In this document: in pieces, positions 17,790-26,050 of the stretch | How positions within the stretch are numbered: the stretch's first letter is position 1 | Layout: each line of letters begins with the position of its first letter | NCBI GenBank assembly: GCA_026386795.1 | Contig: JAPLMU010000038.1 | Location: forward strand, 1-39,239 | DNA from: Planctomycetota bacterium | Lineage (GTDB): Bacteria > Planctomycetota > Phycisphaerae > Phycisphaerales > SM1A02 | Length of the DNA: 39,239 bases | Reading direction: 5' to 3' | Position numbers and translations under genes: made by a program | Notes under the pieces: generated by a model | Database searches by the model: none | What the model was told of the DNA's origin: nothing | What the model saw: only the letters and a program-made list of their open reading frames with translations

Positions 17790-18113
17790 ATGTCGGACTC
17801 ACCGCAAACTCATGAACACGCGAACAGTAACGCCGAGCCAGGGCACCGCGTTACATTCGCCGAAGCTCTACAGCTCGGTGGCCGACCGTTTGGTTGGTTC
17901 CTAGGAACCCTCGGAATCATGATCTGGGTGATTTGGGAAACGCCAAAGTCTGGCGCTTCACCATGGCCGAACGTTCGCTGGGCGGTTACCGCGATGATCG
18001 TGCTGGCGTGGATCGTCCCAACGTACTTGGTACCGGTGCCGACCGCTGCGCGCGCATGGAAATGGGCTGCGGTGTTGACGGCTGCTGTTGCGCTCCTGAT
18101 TTCAACCCATTGA
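17790..18113 (+). CDS. Small three-helix membrane protein, unknown
   Basis: 107 residues with three hydrophobic stretches (~33-49, ~63-81 and ~88-106), ending almost at the last helix. The N-terminus is polar (His, Asn, Glu). The last 128 bases overlap, on the other strand, the 3' end of the transglutaminase-like gene. The start ATG follows a 63-base gap from the upstream membrane gene. No family assigned. Confidence 0.65.
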   Translation: MSDSPQTHEHANSNAEPGHRVTFAEALQLGGRPFGWFLGTLGIMIWVIWETPKSGASPWPNVRWAVTAMIVLAWIVPTYLVPVPTAARAWKWAAVLTAAVALLISTH

Positions 18114-19194
18114 GTGAACTACCAGACTCCGCAAGGAAGAGCGTCTGTAGTCGTTCACCGCGAGTGCGTACTGCGACATGCCCAATCGGCCAATCGTCCG
18201 TTGTTTCCACCAAGACAAAGGTGTGACCATTCGGTCGCACGAGGCGATCGCCGGGAATCACCGGAATCTCCGCAGCCGCAAGCATGTGCTGGTGATCAGC
18301 ATCACGCACCAAGTGCACTTCACATAAGTGAATGCTGCGCGTGAGCGCAGCGAGCAACACCGCACGCGTGTCACAATCGCCGGTGTCTGTCGCAAGGCAC
18401 CAGAGCGGCATCGAAAGACCAAAGCGATGTTTCGTATCGCCCGGGTCCGGCGTGTTTCCGTATTTCAGTTGCTGCACGAAACTGGCAAATGCACCGAATT
18501 CATCGCGCAAACCACTGGCGCCACGGTGGTGGGCTTCGGCGAGAATTGCGAGAGCCAATGGTCGCAAGTCGTCAAGGCTCGCAGCGATCATCCATTCATA
18601 ATCTGGTGAAAGGACGTCGCCGTCCTGCGTGCGCCGACGCTGCACTCCATGGAGCGCAAGAACACCATCAAGCGAAGCGCGTTTACCAATGAGATCTGCA
18701 TCGTCGCTGTAGTGAATCACCGCGCGATCGATCTCGTAGCCAAAGGCCCGCTCCATGGCGAGCGCTCGCGTGACATCAATCGGGCCGCGAAACGTAAGCG
18801 TCCGACCTGTTGAACCTGGCTTCACAACGCGAGTGTCCCCATCCCATCGCACGATTGGAACGGTGTTCACGTCCTCCCACGTCCAACGCCGCTGTTCGAC
18901 GTCCTGAGAGAGCGCCGCGAGGGCACGCAGATCCGGCCCGTGCGCACCGGGGGCAAGCCACGGATCGCGCTCAGTTCCGTTCCCGCGACATGTTGGAAGC
19001 CGCACCGGACCACTCTCCGGCGGCACGCCCAGTGGAGTACGTGTCTCCGCGGCGACCGCTCGACGAATGAACCCGCCTGCCAGCACTCGAACGGCTGGTT
19101 CACGACGCCACGCAACAACTCCAATCGCGATGGCTGTGATTGCCAGCGCTAACGCCCACAGCGCGCGTTCGATCCGAGTAGTTCCTGACTTCAT
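17986..19194 (-). CDS. Membrane-anchored transglutaminase-like protein
   Basis: About 402 residues from the ATG at 19194; another ATG at 19224 adds ten residues. A single N-terminal membrane helix (~10-30) would place the rest outside the membrane. Late in the chain, FVQQLKYGNTPDPG..LATDTGDCDTRAVLLAAL matches the catalytic block of transglutaminase-like cysteine proteins, with the Cys in GDCDTRA; GHTFVLVETTDDWPIG supplies a candidate His and acid. This recalls the extra-cytoplasmic transglutaminase-like domains of bacteria, which may cross-link or cleave proteins. The ~40 C-terminal residues are low complexity (Gln/Ser/Pro) and overlap the convergent membrane gene. The fold assignment is moderate. 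Confidence 0.68.
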   Translation of the reverse strand: MKSGTTRIERALWALALAITAIAIGVVAWRREPAVRVLAGGFIRRAVAAETRTPLGVPPESGPVRLPTCRGNGTERDPWLAPGAHGPDLRALAALSQDVEQRRWTWEDVNTVPIVRWDGDTRVVKPGSTGRTLTFRGPIDVTRALAMERAFGYEIDRAVIHYSDDADLIGKRASLDGVLALHGVQRRRTQDGDVLSPDYEWMIAASLDDLRPLALAILAEAHHRGASGLRDEFGAFASFVQQLKYGNTPDPGDTKHRFGLSMPLWCLATDTGDCDTRAVLLAALTRSIHLCEVHLVRDADHQHMLAAAEIPVIPGDRLVRPNGHTFVLVETTDDWPIGHVAVRTRGERLQTLFLAESGSSLNGLKSGAQQQPSTPQPISMRAQRSAPVPSTLGRSTPARSSR

Positions 19195-19314
19195 GCCCCA
19201 CCAACATCGGCTCACGAAGCGCATCCCTTGAGCACAGTTTGCCGTGTCCGGAAATAACAGCTGCTCGCACGCTAGGAACGCGATGCATTATTGATCCCCC
19301 GCCACTTTCGTTCA

Positions 19315-22300
19315 TCATTCCGCGCTGTCAGCATGCGCCGCGCGCCGCTGTTGCCACTTCGGACGCTCGCGCTGCGGAACAAATCCACCCAATACGCGCA
19401 CGCAACCCACGCCCTCGAGCGTTGCTGCCAACTTCGAAAGCAGTGCCCGCTCCGGCACAACATGCAGCGAATTTGAATGCATCAATACATTCCGCCCATT
19501 CACTTGCACGCGAATGTTCACATCCACTGGCCGCCCGTGCAGTGCAACAACCGTTCCTGAAGCTTGCCGAAGAATTCCGCTCGCCATCTGCAGGGCCGAT
19601 GTCACCTGCCGCGATTCCGGATTCGAACCATCAACGGTGATTTCGATGCGCGTTGCCAGATGTTGCGCGGCATCATCAATAGGAATGACGCGATCAACTA
19701 CGAGTTGCGGAGATCCGCGCGCATGATCGAGTCGCGCCACCATGACCACCACACCATCTTGTTGCATGAGTTCACCGAATGTCGCGAAGGTCTGCGCAAA
19801 CAGCACGCCTTCGATGGCGGTCGCCTGATCAGCGATTGTGAACATAGCCATGCGCTGCCCGGCACTCTTGCCAGACTTTGCCACCACTGCGCGCACGCGT
19901 GTCAGCATGCCACCCACTACGACCGATGCGTCCTGACCCATTTGGGAAATCTTCTCAATGGATCCCGAGCAGAATGTGGCAATTTCGTCCTTGTATTGGT
20001 CAAGTGGATGCCCACTGACATGGAAGCCAAGCGCCTCCTTCTCATACGCCAGCGCCTGCATCCGCTCCCAAGGAGCCGTCTTGCGCAGCGTGGTGACTGC
20101 AGCGGAACCGGCAGCTCCAGCGGGCGCGCCAACTTCAAACTCACCAAAGAATGTCATCTGTCCAACGCGGCGATCTTCGTTCTTGGTCTGGCCACTGCGA
20201 ATGGCGTCCTCGATGGTCGCCACCAGGGCCGCGCGTGATTCCACTCCATGCAAACCATCAAAGGCACCGCCCTTGATGAGCGCTTCAATGGTGGCGCGGT
20301 TCACGGCGCGTAGATCCACGCGATCACAGAATTCAAAGAGATCCTTGAATCGCCCGCCCTTCTTACGCTCCGCAATGATTGCAACGATTGCACTTTCGCC
20401 AGAACCCTTGATCGCCTTCAATCCAAAGCGCACATGTCCGTGGCAATTATCAACTTCCTCATTCTCGGCATAGACAACCGAGAAATCCGCGTCAGAGAGA
20501 TTGACGTCAGGCGGACGAACTTCAACGCCAACATGCGGACGCGCATCCGTGCTGTCGGGATACACCGTGCGCCTGCACTCATCGAGATAAACAGCCCAGT
20601 CCTCAACCTTTTGCGCTTGGCTTTCAAAGGTGAGCACTGCCGCCATAAAGTGGTTTGGGAACCAAGTCTTGAGATACGCAGTCTGATAGGCAACGATTGC
20701 GTAACCCGTGGAATGGCTCTTATTAAAGCCGTATCCAGCGAATTTCACGATGAGGTCAAAGAGTTCGTTCGCGCGCGCCTCATTCAGACCGCGTCCTGCA
20801 GACCCGGCCACAAACTCTGCTCGCGTGGCAGAGATCATCTTCTCGTTCTTCTTACTGATTGCCTTGATCAATGCATATGCCTGGCGCAGCGGAATACCGC
20901 CGAGCAGATGCACCACCTGCATCACCTGCTCCTGATAGACCATGATTCCGTAGGTTTCCGCTAGGAGCGGGTCAACCGCTTCATGCACGAGCGGCACCAC
21001 ATGTCGGCCATGCTTGCGAGCGTTGTAATCAGGAATCAAACTCATCGGGCCGGGACGAAACAGCGCATTGGCAGCGATCAGATCCTCGAGTCGATCCGGC
21101 TGCATGTCAGAAAGTAGCCGGCGCATACCGCCCGACTCAAACTGGAACACACCGCCGGTTTCTGCGCGACGAAACAGACCAAGGACGCGCTGGTCATCCA
21201 ACTGAATACGATCAAGATCCAGTGGATGCGGGCCACCATCACTGCGCTCGCGCCCGGTGGCGCGCCAGATCGCTTCGTCAGACATCGAATCACGAATCAA
21301 CTTCTTCGCCAACTCAATGGTTGAAAGCGTCCGCAGTCCCAGGAAGTCCATCTTCAGCAGGCCGGCCTTCTCGCAGAGCGGACCTTCCCACTGCGTGACC
21401 ACTTCCTCGCCACCGCCAGTTGGTCTGCACAGCGGCACAATGGTGTCGAGCGGCTGCGTAGCAATGACTACGCCCGCTGCGTGGATTCCTTGCGTTCGCG
21501 CGTGATTTTCAAGCTCCTTTGCCGCGTCCACTACGCGTCGAACCTGCTCGTCGGAGTCATACGCTTCCTTGAACTGCGGGCTCAGCGCGAATGCCTTGTC
21601 AAAGGTCATGTCGGGCGCTTCCGGAATCAAGTTGGCGATGCGCTGCCCTTCTGCAGGCAACAGACCGAACACACGTGCAACATCCTTGATGGCATTCTTC
21701 GCCTTCAGGCGACCGAAGGTTGCGATCTGCGCAACGTGGCCGTATTTCTGACGCACGTGCTGAATGACCGCCGCGCGTCCGTTCTGGCAGAGATCGATAT
21801 CAATATCCGGAAGCTCACTGCGATCCGGATCAGTGAAACGCTCAAAGAGAAGACCGTAACGCACGGGGCACGCATTGGAGAGTCCCAAGACATAGCCAAC
21901 CATCGTGCCAACGCCAGATCCACGCGCAGTTGCAGGAATGCCATGCTGACGCGCCCAATTGACGAAGTCCCACACAATCAGGAAGTATGCGCTGATCGCT
22001 TTGTCGGCAAGCTCGCGCAACGCACGGTCGCAATCGGCACGCAACGTTGCCTCCGTGACATCGGCATCCTTCGTACTGTCAAACGGAAAGAGCTCGATGG
22101 TCTGGCAGTAACTCTTGAACCACTCCGTCAGGTCGCCGTCCTTCTTTGGGTCATACTTCGGCTTCTTGCCCCCGTGGCGAATCCGCACCACTGGCGCGTA
22201 CTTCATGTCCTTCGGAAGCGTCACATTGCAGCGGTCGGCAATACGGACGGTGTTGGCGAGCGCCTCGCGCTCGGCGTCGTCTTCTGCAAAGAGAGCGTGC

Positions 22301-23151
22301 ATTTCTGCGGGAGATTTGACATACAGCTCCTCCGGGTAACGCAAACGATCCGGCGCATCCTTCGTGCGAGCCATGGAGATGCAGCACAAAGTGTCGTGCG
22401 CATCATGGTCTTCCTTGCGAAGGAAATGCGCGTCATTATCACAGACAAGCGGAAGCCCAAGCTTCTTGGCAATCTTCTTCAGCAGCGGATTGATGCGCTC
22501 CTGATCCTCGACATGCCGCTGCAATTCGATATAAAAGCGCGGCTCGCCGTTGGCGTCCGGCACAAAGTTCTCTGCATGCCAACGCGCCTCGTCGAGTGCA
22601 GCTTCCCAGTGCTTTGACTGATTGGTCTTGACGAATTGATCAAGATGGAATGCGATGCTTGAACCAAGGTGACCATTGATGGCAATGAGCCCGCGATTGA
22701 ATTCCGCGAGCGTCGACTTATCCATGCGCGGCTTGTAATAAAAACCGTTGAGAAATGCGTCGCTCGAAAGTTTCAGAAGATTGCGCCACCCTTGGAGGTC
22801 TTGCGCAAGAAGTACTAAATGGAATCCACCATCGGCAACACCAGTGTGCGTACGGTCGCGGCGATCACCGGGAGCAACATAAGCCTCAATGCCAAGGATC
22901 GGCTTGATCCCTTGCTCGCGCGCCTCAAGATAGAACTCGAGCGCGCCAAACAGATTGCCGTGATCGGTGACCGCTACAGAATCCATACCGAGCGCCTTGA
23001 CGCGGCTCACGAGTTTCTTGATGCGATTGCCACCGTCAAGCAACGAGTACTCGCTGTGCAAATGAAGATGCACGAACTTCGGCGACCCGTCATCAATTGC
23101 TGATGCGGTTCGGGGGGCTTCCATGCCGGGGTTTGCGCGCTCGTCTGCCAT
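19315..23151 (-). CDS. dnaE: DNA polymerase III alpha subunit
   Basis: 1278 residues from the ATG at 23151, which has AGGAAG just upstream; the longer frame to 23370 would overlap the divergent small gene. The PHP domain begins at once (FVHLHLHSEYSLLDG) and keeps its metal ligands (AVTDHGN, GIEAYV, CDNDAHF), so it may be active in proofreading. The polymerase palm shows PATARGSGVGT, the acidic cluster PDIDIDLCQNGR and KMDFLGLRTLS. A helix-hairpin-helix region (FAGYGFNKSHSTGYA) and a C-terminal OB fold with the NGRNVLM segment follow. This is the replicative polymerase of the chromosome. Somewhat longer than E. coli DnaE (1160). Confidence 0.97.
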   Translation of the reverse strand: MADERANPGMEAPRTASAIDDGSPKFVHLHLHSEYSLLDGGNRIKKLVSRVKALGMDSVAVTDHGNLFGALEFYLEAREQGIKPILGIEAYVAPGDRRDRTHTGVADGGFHLVLLAQDLQGWRNLLKLSSDAFLNGFYYKPRMDKSTLAEFNRGLIAINGHLGSSIAFHLDQFVKTNQSKHWEAALDEARWHAENFVPDANGEPRFYIELQRHVEDQERINPLLKKIAKKLGLPLVCDNDAHFLRKEDHDAHDTLCCISMARTKDAPDRLRYPEELYVKSPAEMHALFAEDDAEREALANTVRIADRCNVTLPKDMKYAPVVRIRHGGKKPKYDPKKDGDLTEWFKSYCQTIELFPFDSTKDADVTEATLRADCDRALRELADKAISAYFLIVWDFVNWARQHGIPATARGSGVGTMVGYVLGLSNACPVRYGLLFERFTDPDRSELPDIDIDLCQNGRAAVIQHVRQKYGHVAQIATFGRLKAKNAIKDVARVFGLLPAEGQRIANLIPEAPDMTFDKAFALSPQFKEAYDSDEQVRRVVDAAKELENHARTQGIHAAGVVIATQPLDTIVPLCRPTGGGEEVVTQWEGPLCEKAGLLKMDFLGLRTLSTIELAKKLIRDSMSDEAIWRATGRERSDGGPHPLDLDRIQLDDQRVLGLFRRAETGGVFQFESGGMRRLLSDMQPDRLEDLIAANALFRPGPMSLIPDYNARKHGRHVVPLVHEAVDPLLAETYGIMVYQEQVMQVVHLLGGIPLRQAYALIKAISKKNEKMISATRAEFVAGSAGRGLNEARANELFDLIVKFAGYGFNKSHSTGYAIVAYQTAYLKTWFPNHFMAAVLTFESQAQKVEDWAVYLDECRRTVYPDSTDARPHVGVEVRPPDVNLSDADFSVVYAENEEVDNCHGHVRFGLKAIKGSGESAIVAIIAERKKGGRFKDLFEFCDRVDLRAVNRATIEALIKGGAFDGLHGVESRAALVATIEDAIRSGQTKNEDRRVGQMTFFGEFEVGAPAGAAGSAAVTTLRKTAPWERMQALAYEKEALGFHVSGHPLDQYKDEIATFCSGSIEKISQMGQDASVVVGGMLTRVRAVVAKSGKSAGQRMAMFTIADQATAIEGVLFAQTFATFGELMQQDGVVVMVARLDHARGSPQLVVDRVIPIDDAAQHLATRIEITVDGSNPESRQVTSALQMASGILRQASGTVVALHGRPVDVNIRVQVNGRNVLMHSNSLHVVPERALLSKLAATLEGVGCVRVLGGFVPQRERPKWQQRRAAHADSAE

Positions 23152-23210
23152 TGACTTCCTGTCAGGAAACGCGCATCGTAGATGGCACTGCGATACGATC
23201 TGCGCCCGAC

Positions 23211-23567
23211 ATGGAAACTCGCACGATCGTTGTGAAAAACATTGAAATCGGTCCTGCCTCGGGTGGCGGCGCGGGCGGGGGCACGGGCGGCGGCAATCCC
23301 GTCGCGGGGCTCGTGCGCGTCTTGATTCGCATCGCACTGGTGGTACTGGCGCTCGCGATCGTGATTCCAATTGTGGTCCTTGGACTCGGTTGCTTTCTGA
23401 TTGCTGCAGTCGTCGGACTTCTGATCTGGGGCATGCGCCGCATCTTCGGCGTGCGCGGCGGGTCGCGGATCAGCGTGAGCGCAGGAAGTCTGGGCAACAC
23501 CCAAGGTTCCTCCAATGGCAATGACGCTGACAACGATGGACGCGAGGGCGTGCGCGTCAAGCGCTGA
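23211..23567 (+). CDS. Small membrane protein with Gly-rich N-terminus, unknown
   Basis: 118 residues from the ATG at 23211; the frame opens earlier (23097) inside dnaE but lacks support. An N-terminal METRTIVVKNIEIG segment is followed by a Gly-rich stretch (~15-27), then one long or two short hydrophobic segments (~32-70) rich in Val/Ile/Leu, and a polar tail with Asn/Asp/Arg. Divergent from dnaE, with a 59-base gap. No family recognised; it may be a membrane scaffold or small regulatory protein. Confidence 0.55.
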   Translation: METRTIVVKNIEIGPASGGGAGGGTGGGNPVAGLVRVLIRIALVVLALAIVIPIVVLGLGCFLIAAVVGLLIWGMRRIFGVRGGSRISVSAGSLGNTQGSSNGNDADNDGREGVRVKR

Positions 23568-23591
23568 GCCCCCGGCCGCGGCACTACCAAC

Positions 23592-24500
23592 TCAACCGCG
23601 CGCCTTCACCGTCTCCCGATCAATGCGTTCAAGTAGCGCGGCGCGCAATGTGCGGGTGACTTCTCCTGGAGTTCCTGCACCGATGGTTCGTTGCTCCAAA
23701 CTCACTACTGGCAGTACCTGCCAACTGGAGTTCGTCAAGAACACTTCGTCGGCCTGCAGTACGGCCTCAATTTCAATGCGCTCGCGGCGCACCGTGATAC
23801 CGCTCTCTTCCGCAAGCACAATAATTGCTGCCCGCGTAATTCCTGGCAGTACGGGACTACGAAGCGGCGTTGCCTTCGGTTCTTCGCCACGCGCCATCGG
23901 AGTAATGAGCGCGCCATCTTTCACAAGAAACACATTGGAAACACACCCGCACGCGAGCGCGCGAGTCACATCAAACCAAAGTGCCTCGTGCATTCCGGCG
24001 GCCGCGGCGCGCTGCAGCGCATGCAAGCGCGGCCAGTACCAGAGCGTCTTGTGAGACGCGAATGGATCGGCAACATTCAACTGCGCATCAGCAACGCGCA
24101 CGCCAATTCCCTGCTCAAAGAGGATCTGTGGATACGGCGTGGGCGGCTGAACATGGATGAGGATTGTTGGATCATGTTGCACCTCAGCAGCGGTGCGCGC
24201 CAAGAGATTCATGTCACCACCGGTGAGCGTGACCCGAACGCGCGCGTGCTCAAGCGCATTCTGAGCGAGTGTCGCCTCTGCTGCGTCGACGAGTGCTTCT
24301 GCGCGCAGTGAATCTGAGAGCCCAAGGATGCGCGCGCTTTCACTCATGCGCTCCATATGTTCAAGCCCGCGGAAGATGCGCCCATGGCGCGCGGCCATGG
24401 TTTCAAAGAGACCAATCCCGTGCTGAAACCCCGCGTCGAACGCTGAGATCTTCGCATCAGTCATGGGAACGAAGGCGCCGTCGATCCAAGCTTGGAGCAT
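23592..24500 (-). CDS. Class IV PLP-dependent aminotransferase/lyase, variant active site
   Basis: 302 residues from the ATG at 24500; a GTG at 24548 would add 16 residues without matching the family N-terminus (WIDGAFVPMTDAKISAFDAGFQHGIGLFETM). This family includes branched-chain aminotransferase, D-amino-acid aminotransferase and aminodeoxychorismate lyase. The PLP-binding Lys is Lys151 in ASHKTLWYWPR. The block ALACGCVSNVF (181-191) aligns with the usual (V/L)xEGxxSNxF, but Cys184 stands where most members have the Glu that contacts the PLP ring nitrogen. The exact reaction is therefore uncertain. It is the last gene of a probable operon with 24566-25168 and 25181-25630. Confidence 0.85.
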   Translation of the reverse strand: MLQAWIDGAFVPMTDAKISAFDAGFQHGIGLFETMAARHGRIFRGLEHMERMSESARILGLSDSLRAEALVDAAEATLAQNALEHARVRVTLTGGDMNLLARTAAEVQHDPTILIHVQPPTPYPQILFEQGIGVRVADAQLNVADPFASHKTLWYWPRLHALQRAAAAGMHEALWFDVTRALACGCVSNVFLVKDGALITPMARGEEPKATPLRSPVLPGITRAAIIVLAEESGITVRRERIEIEAVLQADEVFLTNSSWQVLPVVSLEQRTIGAGTPGEVTRTLRAALLERIDRETVKARG

Positions 24501-24565
24501 GGCGTGAAAGCGTAGCGGCTCGGCGCGGCGGCGCGGCAGAATTACCACAGAATCCGAGCGGGCGC

Positions 24566-25168
24566 TCAGTTCACCCGCAGCAGCGTTTCATGTCCGGCCG
24601 GGCATACAAACTGGTCATACGTCTTAAGACCCGTCGACACTCGACCCTGCAGGACCATCAACTCTGCGCAACGACCATGCGGGCAAGTGCCCTTGGGAAA
24701 GCGCTGTCCTTCCGGAACATTGAGTTCATGGAGCGGCTTCTGCCCGGTCGCATATTGCAAGACTTGGTCAAGTTCCACAGCCACTTGATCGGGGCCCTTG
24801 CCCTTCATGCGCGCTGTCACATAGATCTGTGCCAATGTCTCATTCTGCTTCGACTCTGAGAGCGCTGGCAACGGCGCCTTGGATCGCATCGGATCAATGA
24901 TGGCTGCATCCGCGAGATACACCGAGGACGGGTCTGAAGGATCAAGGCTGAATGCCTTCAGGAGTTGGGCAGCATCTTTGTGCGAGCGCACCTCAGCGCG
25001 AATCGCGTCAGCCAATGCCTGTATGCGCCGAGTGCTACTTGATGACGATGAATTGCCATCCGCATGCTTCGGTGGCGCAGCGCCCCACACCATCTGCGCG
25101 GACGGCAGTGCGATCCCCGCAACACAGAAACACACCATGAACGCCCCGCGAAGTCGTAGATGTCTCAT
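24566..25168 (-). CDS. Exported protein with Cys-pair motif, unknown
   Basis: 200 residues with a signal peptide (about 1-29, ending VWGAA), then a Ser-rich linker (~38-45) and a mostly helical polar domain. Near the C-terminus TCPHGRC and FVCPAGH place Cys/His residues that could bind a metal. No family is recognised. It starts 12 bases after the stop of the upstream gene (25181) and precedes the aminotransferase by 65 bases, forming a three-gene minus-strand unit. Confidence 0.65.
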   Translation of the reverse strand: MRHLRLRGAFMVCFCVAGIALPSAQMVWGAAPPKHADGNSSSSSSTRRIQALADAIRAEVRSHKDAAQLLKAFSLDPSDPSSVYLADAAIIDPMRSKAPLPALSESKQNETLAQIYVTARMKGKGPDQVAVELDQVLQYATGQKPLHELNVPEGQRFPKGTCPHGRCAELMVLQGRVSTGLKTYDQFVCPAGHETLLRVN

Positions 25169-25180
25169 GGACTTAGCGTA

Positions 25181-25630
25181 TCACGGCGTCGCATTCCGAA
25201 ACCCAACGATCGCCCCGCCCCAGCTGCCATCCGCGTGCTCCGACCACTGCACATCAACCTCGGCACGTTTGCCAAGCAGCACGAGGTCTGCGCGGTGAGT
25301 GGCGATGCCATCTTGATTTCCAAAGAACCCAGTATTGAGTGCCGTCACCGTGATCGAGGGATCAGCTGCCGCGTTGGCGGGCACCGTTCCCCAAATCCAA
25401 TCCGCGAATGTGCGGGCAACAATCGGCTGAGTGCTTCCCAGCAATGGCGTTTCCGTCCGATTGCCTTGCGAAGTCCGAACTGCTTCTCTCACCCACGTAC
25501 CCACTGAATCGACACTTGACTCCTTCTGATTACGTCCGCCGCGCCACAGCAAGACGGCGATCACAAAGATCATGCCTGACAAGAACAGGCTGCGCGCACG
25601 GAAGCGAAACTTTGGCAACGGGAATCCCAT
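25181..25630 (-). CDS. Single-pass membrane protein, unknown
   Basis: 149 residues. A basic N-terminus (PKFRFRARS) and one hydrophobic helix (~14-30) suggest an anchor with the rest outside the cytoplasm. The remaining ~115 residues are polar with a beta-like pattern (SITVTALNTGFFG, RAEVDVQWSEH, WGGAIVGFRN). No motif recognised. It is the first gene of the minus-strand unit ending in the aminotransferase; the repeat-bearing gap lies upstream. Confidence 0.6.
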   Translation of the reverse strand: MGFPLPKFRFRARSLFLSGMIFVIAVLLWRGGRNQKESSVDSVGTWVREAVRTSQGNRTETPLLGSTQPIVARTFADWIWGTVPANAAADPSITVTALNTGFFGNQDGIATHRADLVLLGKRAEVDVQWSEHADGSWGGAIVGFRNATP

Positions 25631-25717
25631 GCCCTCAGCCTAGTAGGAGTACGCGGCTCGCGCGGATGAAGTGAACTGAGCCGTCCACCGCCAACGCAAC
25701 ACACATGCATGCGCAAT

Positions 25718-25822
25718 CTGGAACCCGCTCCCCTGGCCGCACTCGCCGGAGAGGACTGGGCCGCGCTCAGCGGCCGTCCTCGTAAGGCGAATGCGGGCCA
25801 GTACAAACGCCGGTTTGCAAAC
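25718..25822 (-). repeat. Hairpin interspersed repeat, copy B
   Basis: Reverse complement of the copy at 142-249 with about six substitutions and one single-base indel over ~105 bp. It has the same GAGGAC / GGCCGC inverted-repeat core and a GTTTGCAAAC palindrome at the end next to copy C. Confidence 0.75.
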
Positions 25823-25903
25823 ACGCTCACCCTGGCCGCACTCGCCGGAGAGGACAGGGCCGCGCTCAGCGGCCGTCCTCGTAAGGCGATTGCGGGCCAG
25901 TAA
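25821..25903 (-). repeat. Hairpin interspersed repeat, copy C
   Basis: Head-to-tail with copy B, offset 99 bases. The core (CTGGCCGC..GGGCCAG) is identical to copy A across the hairpin; similarity decays after 25901. The tandem arrangement suggests local duplication of one unit. Confidence 0.72.
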
Positions 25904-26050
25904 GAAGGCGTGATGCAACAACGCGCACCCCAACGACCTGCCCAGAACAAATCGTGCCACCTTGTCCAGGATGCAATTTCGCCTCGCTCGGCCGCAGATT
26001 CGCAGCACATCGTGGAATGAACGGCTTCGCGTACCCTGCGTGGTTCCCCT

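Larger units (their letters stand above)
25631..26050. other. Divergent intergenic region holding two hairpin repeats
   Basis: About 420 bases between the minus-strand small membrane gene and the plus-strand ABC-F gene. It holds two tandem copies of the window's interspersed repeat at 25718-25822 and 25821-25903. The rest (25904-26050) presumably carries the ABC-F promoter, but no clear -35/-10 pair was found by eye. Open frames through this stretch are repeat artefacts. Confidence 0.6.

Noticed and set aside
21481-22617. 378-codon plus-strand frame inside dnaE
   Set aside because: Antisense shadow of a clear DNA polymerase III gene.
25709-25903. CRISPR array
   Set aside because: Only two units of ~99 bp with internal hairpins and no spacers; they match a dispersed repeat instead.
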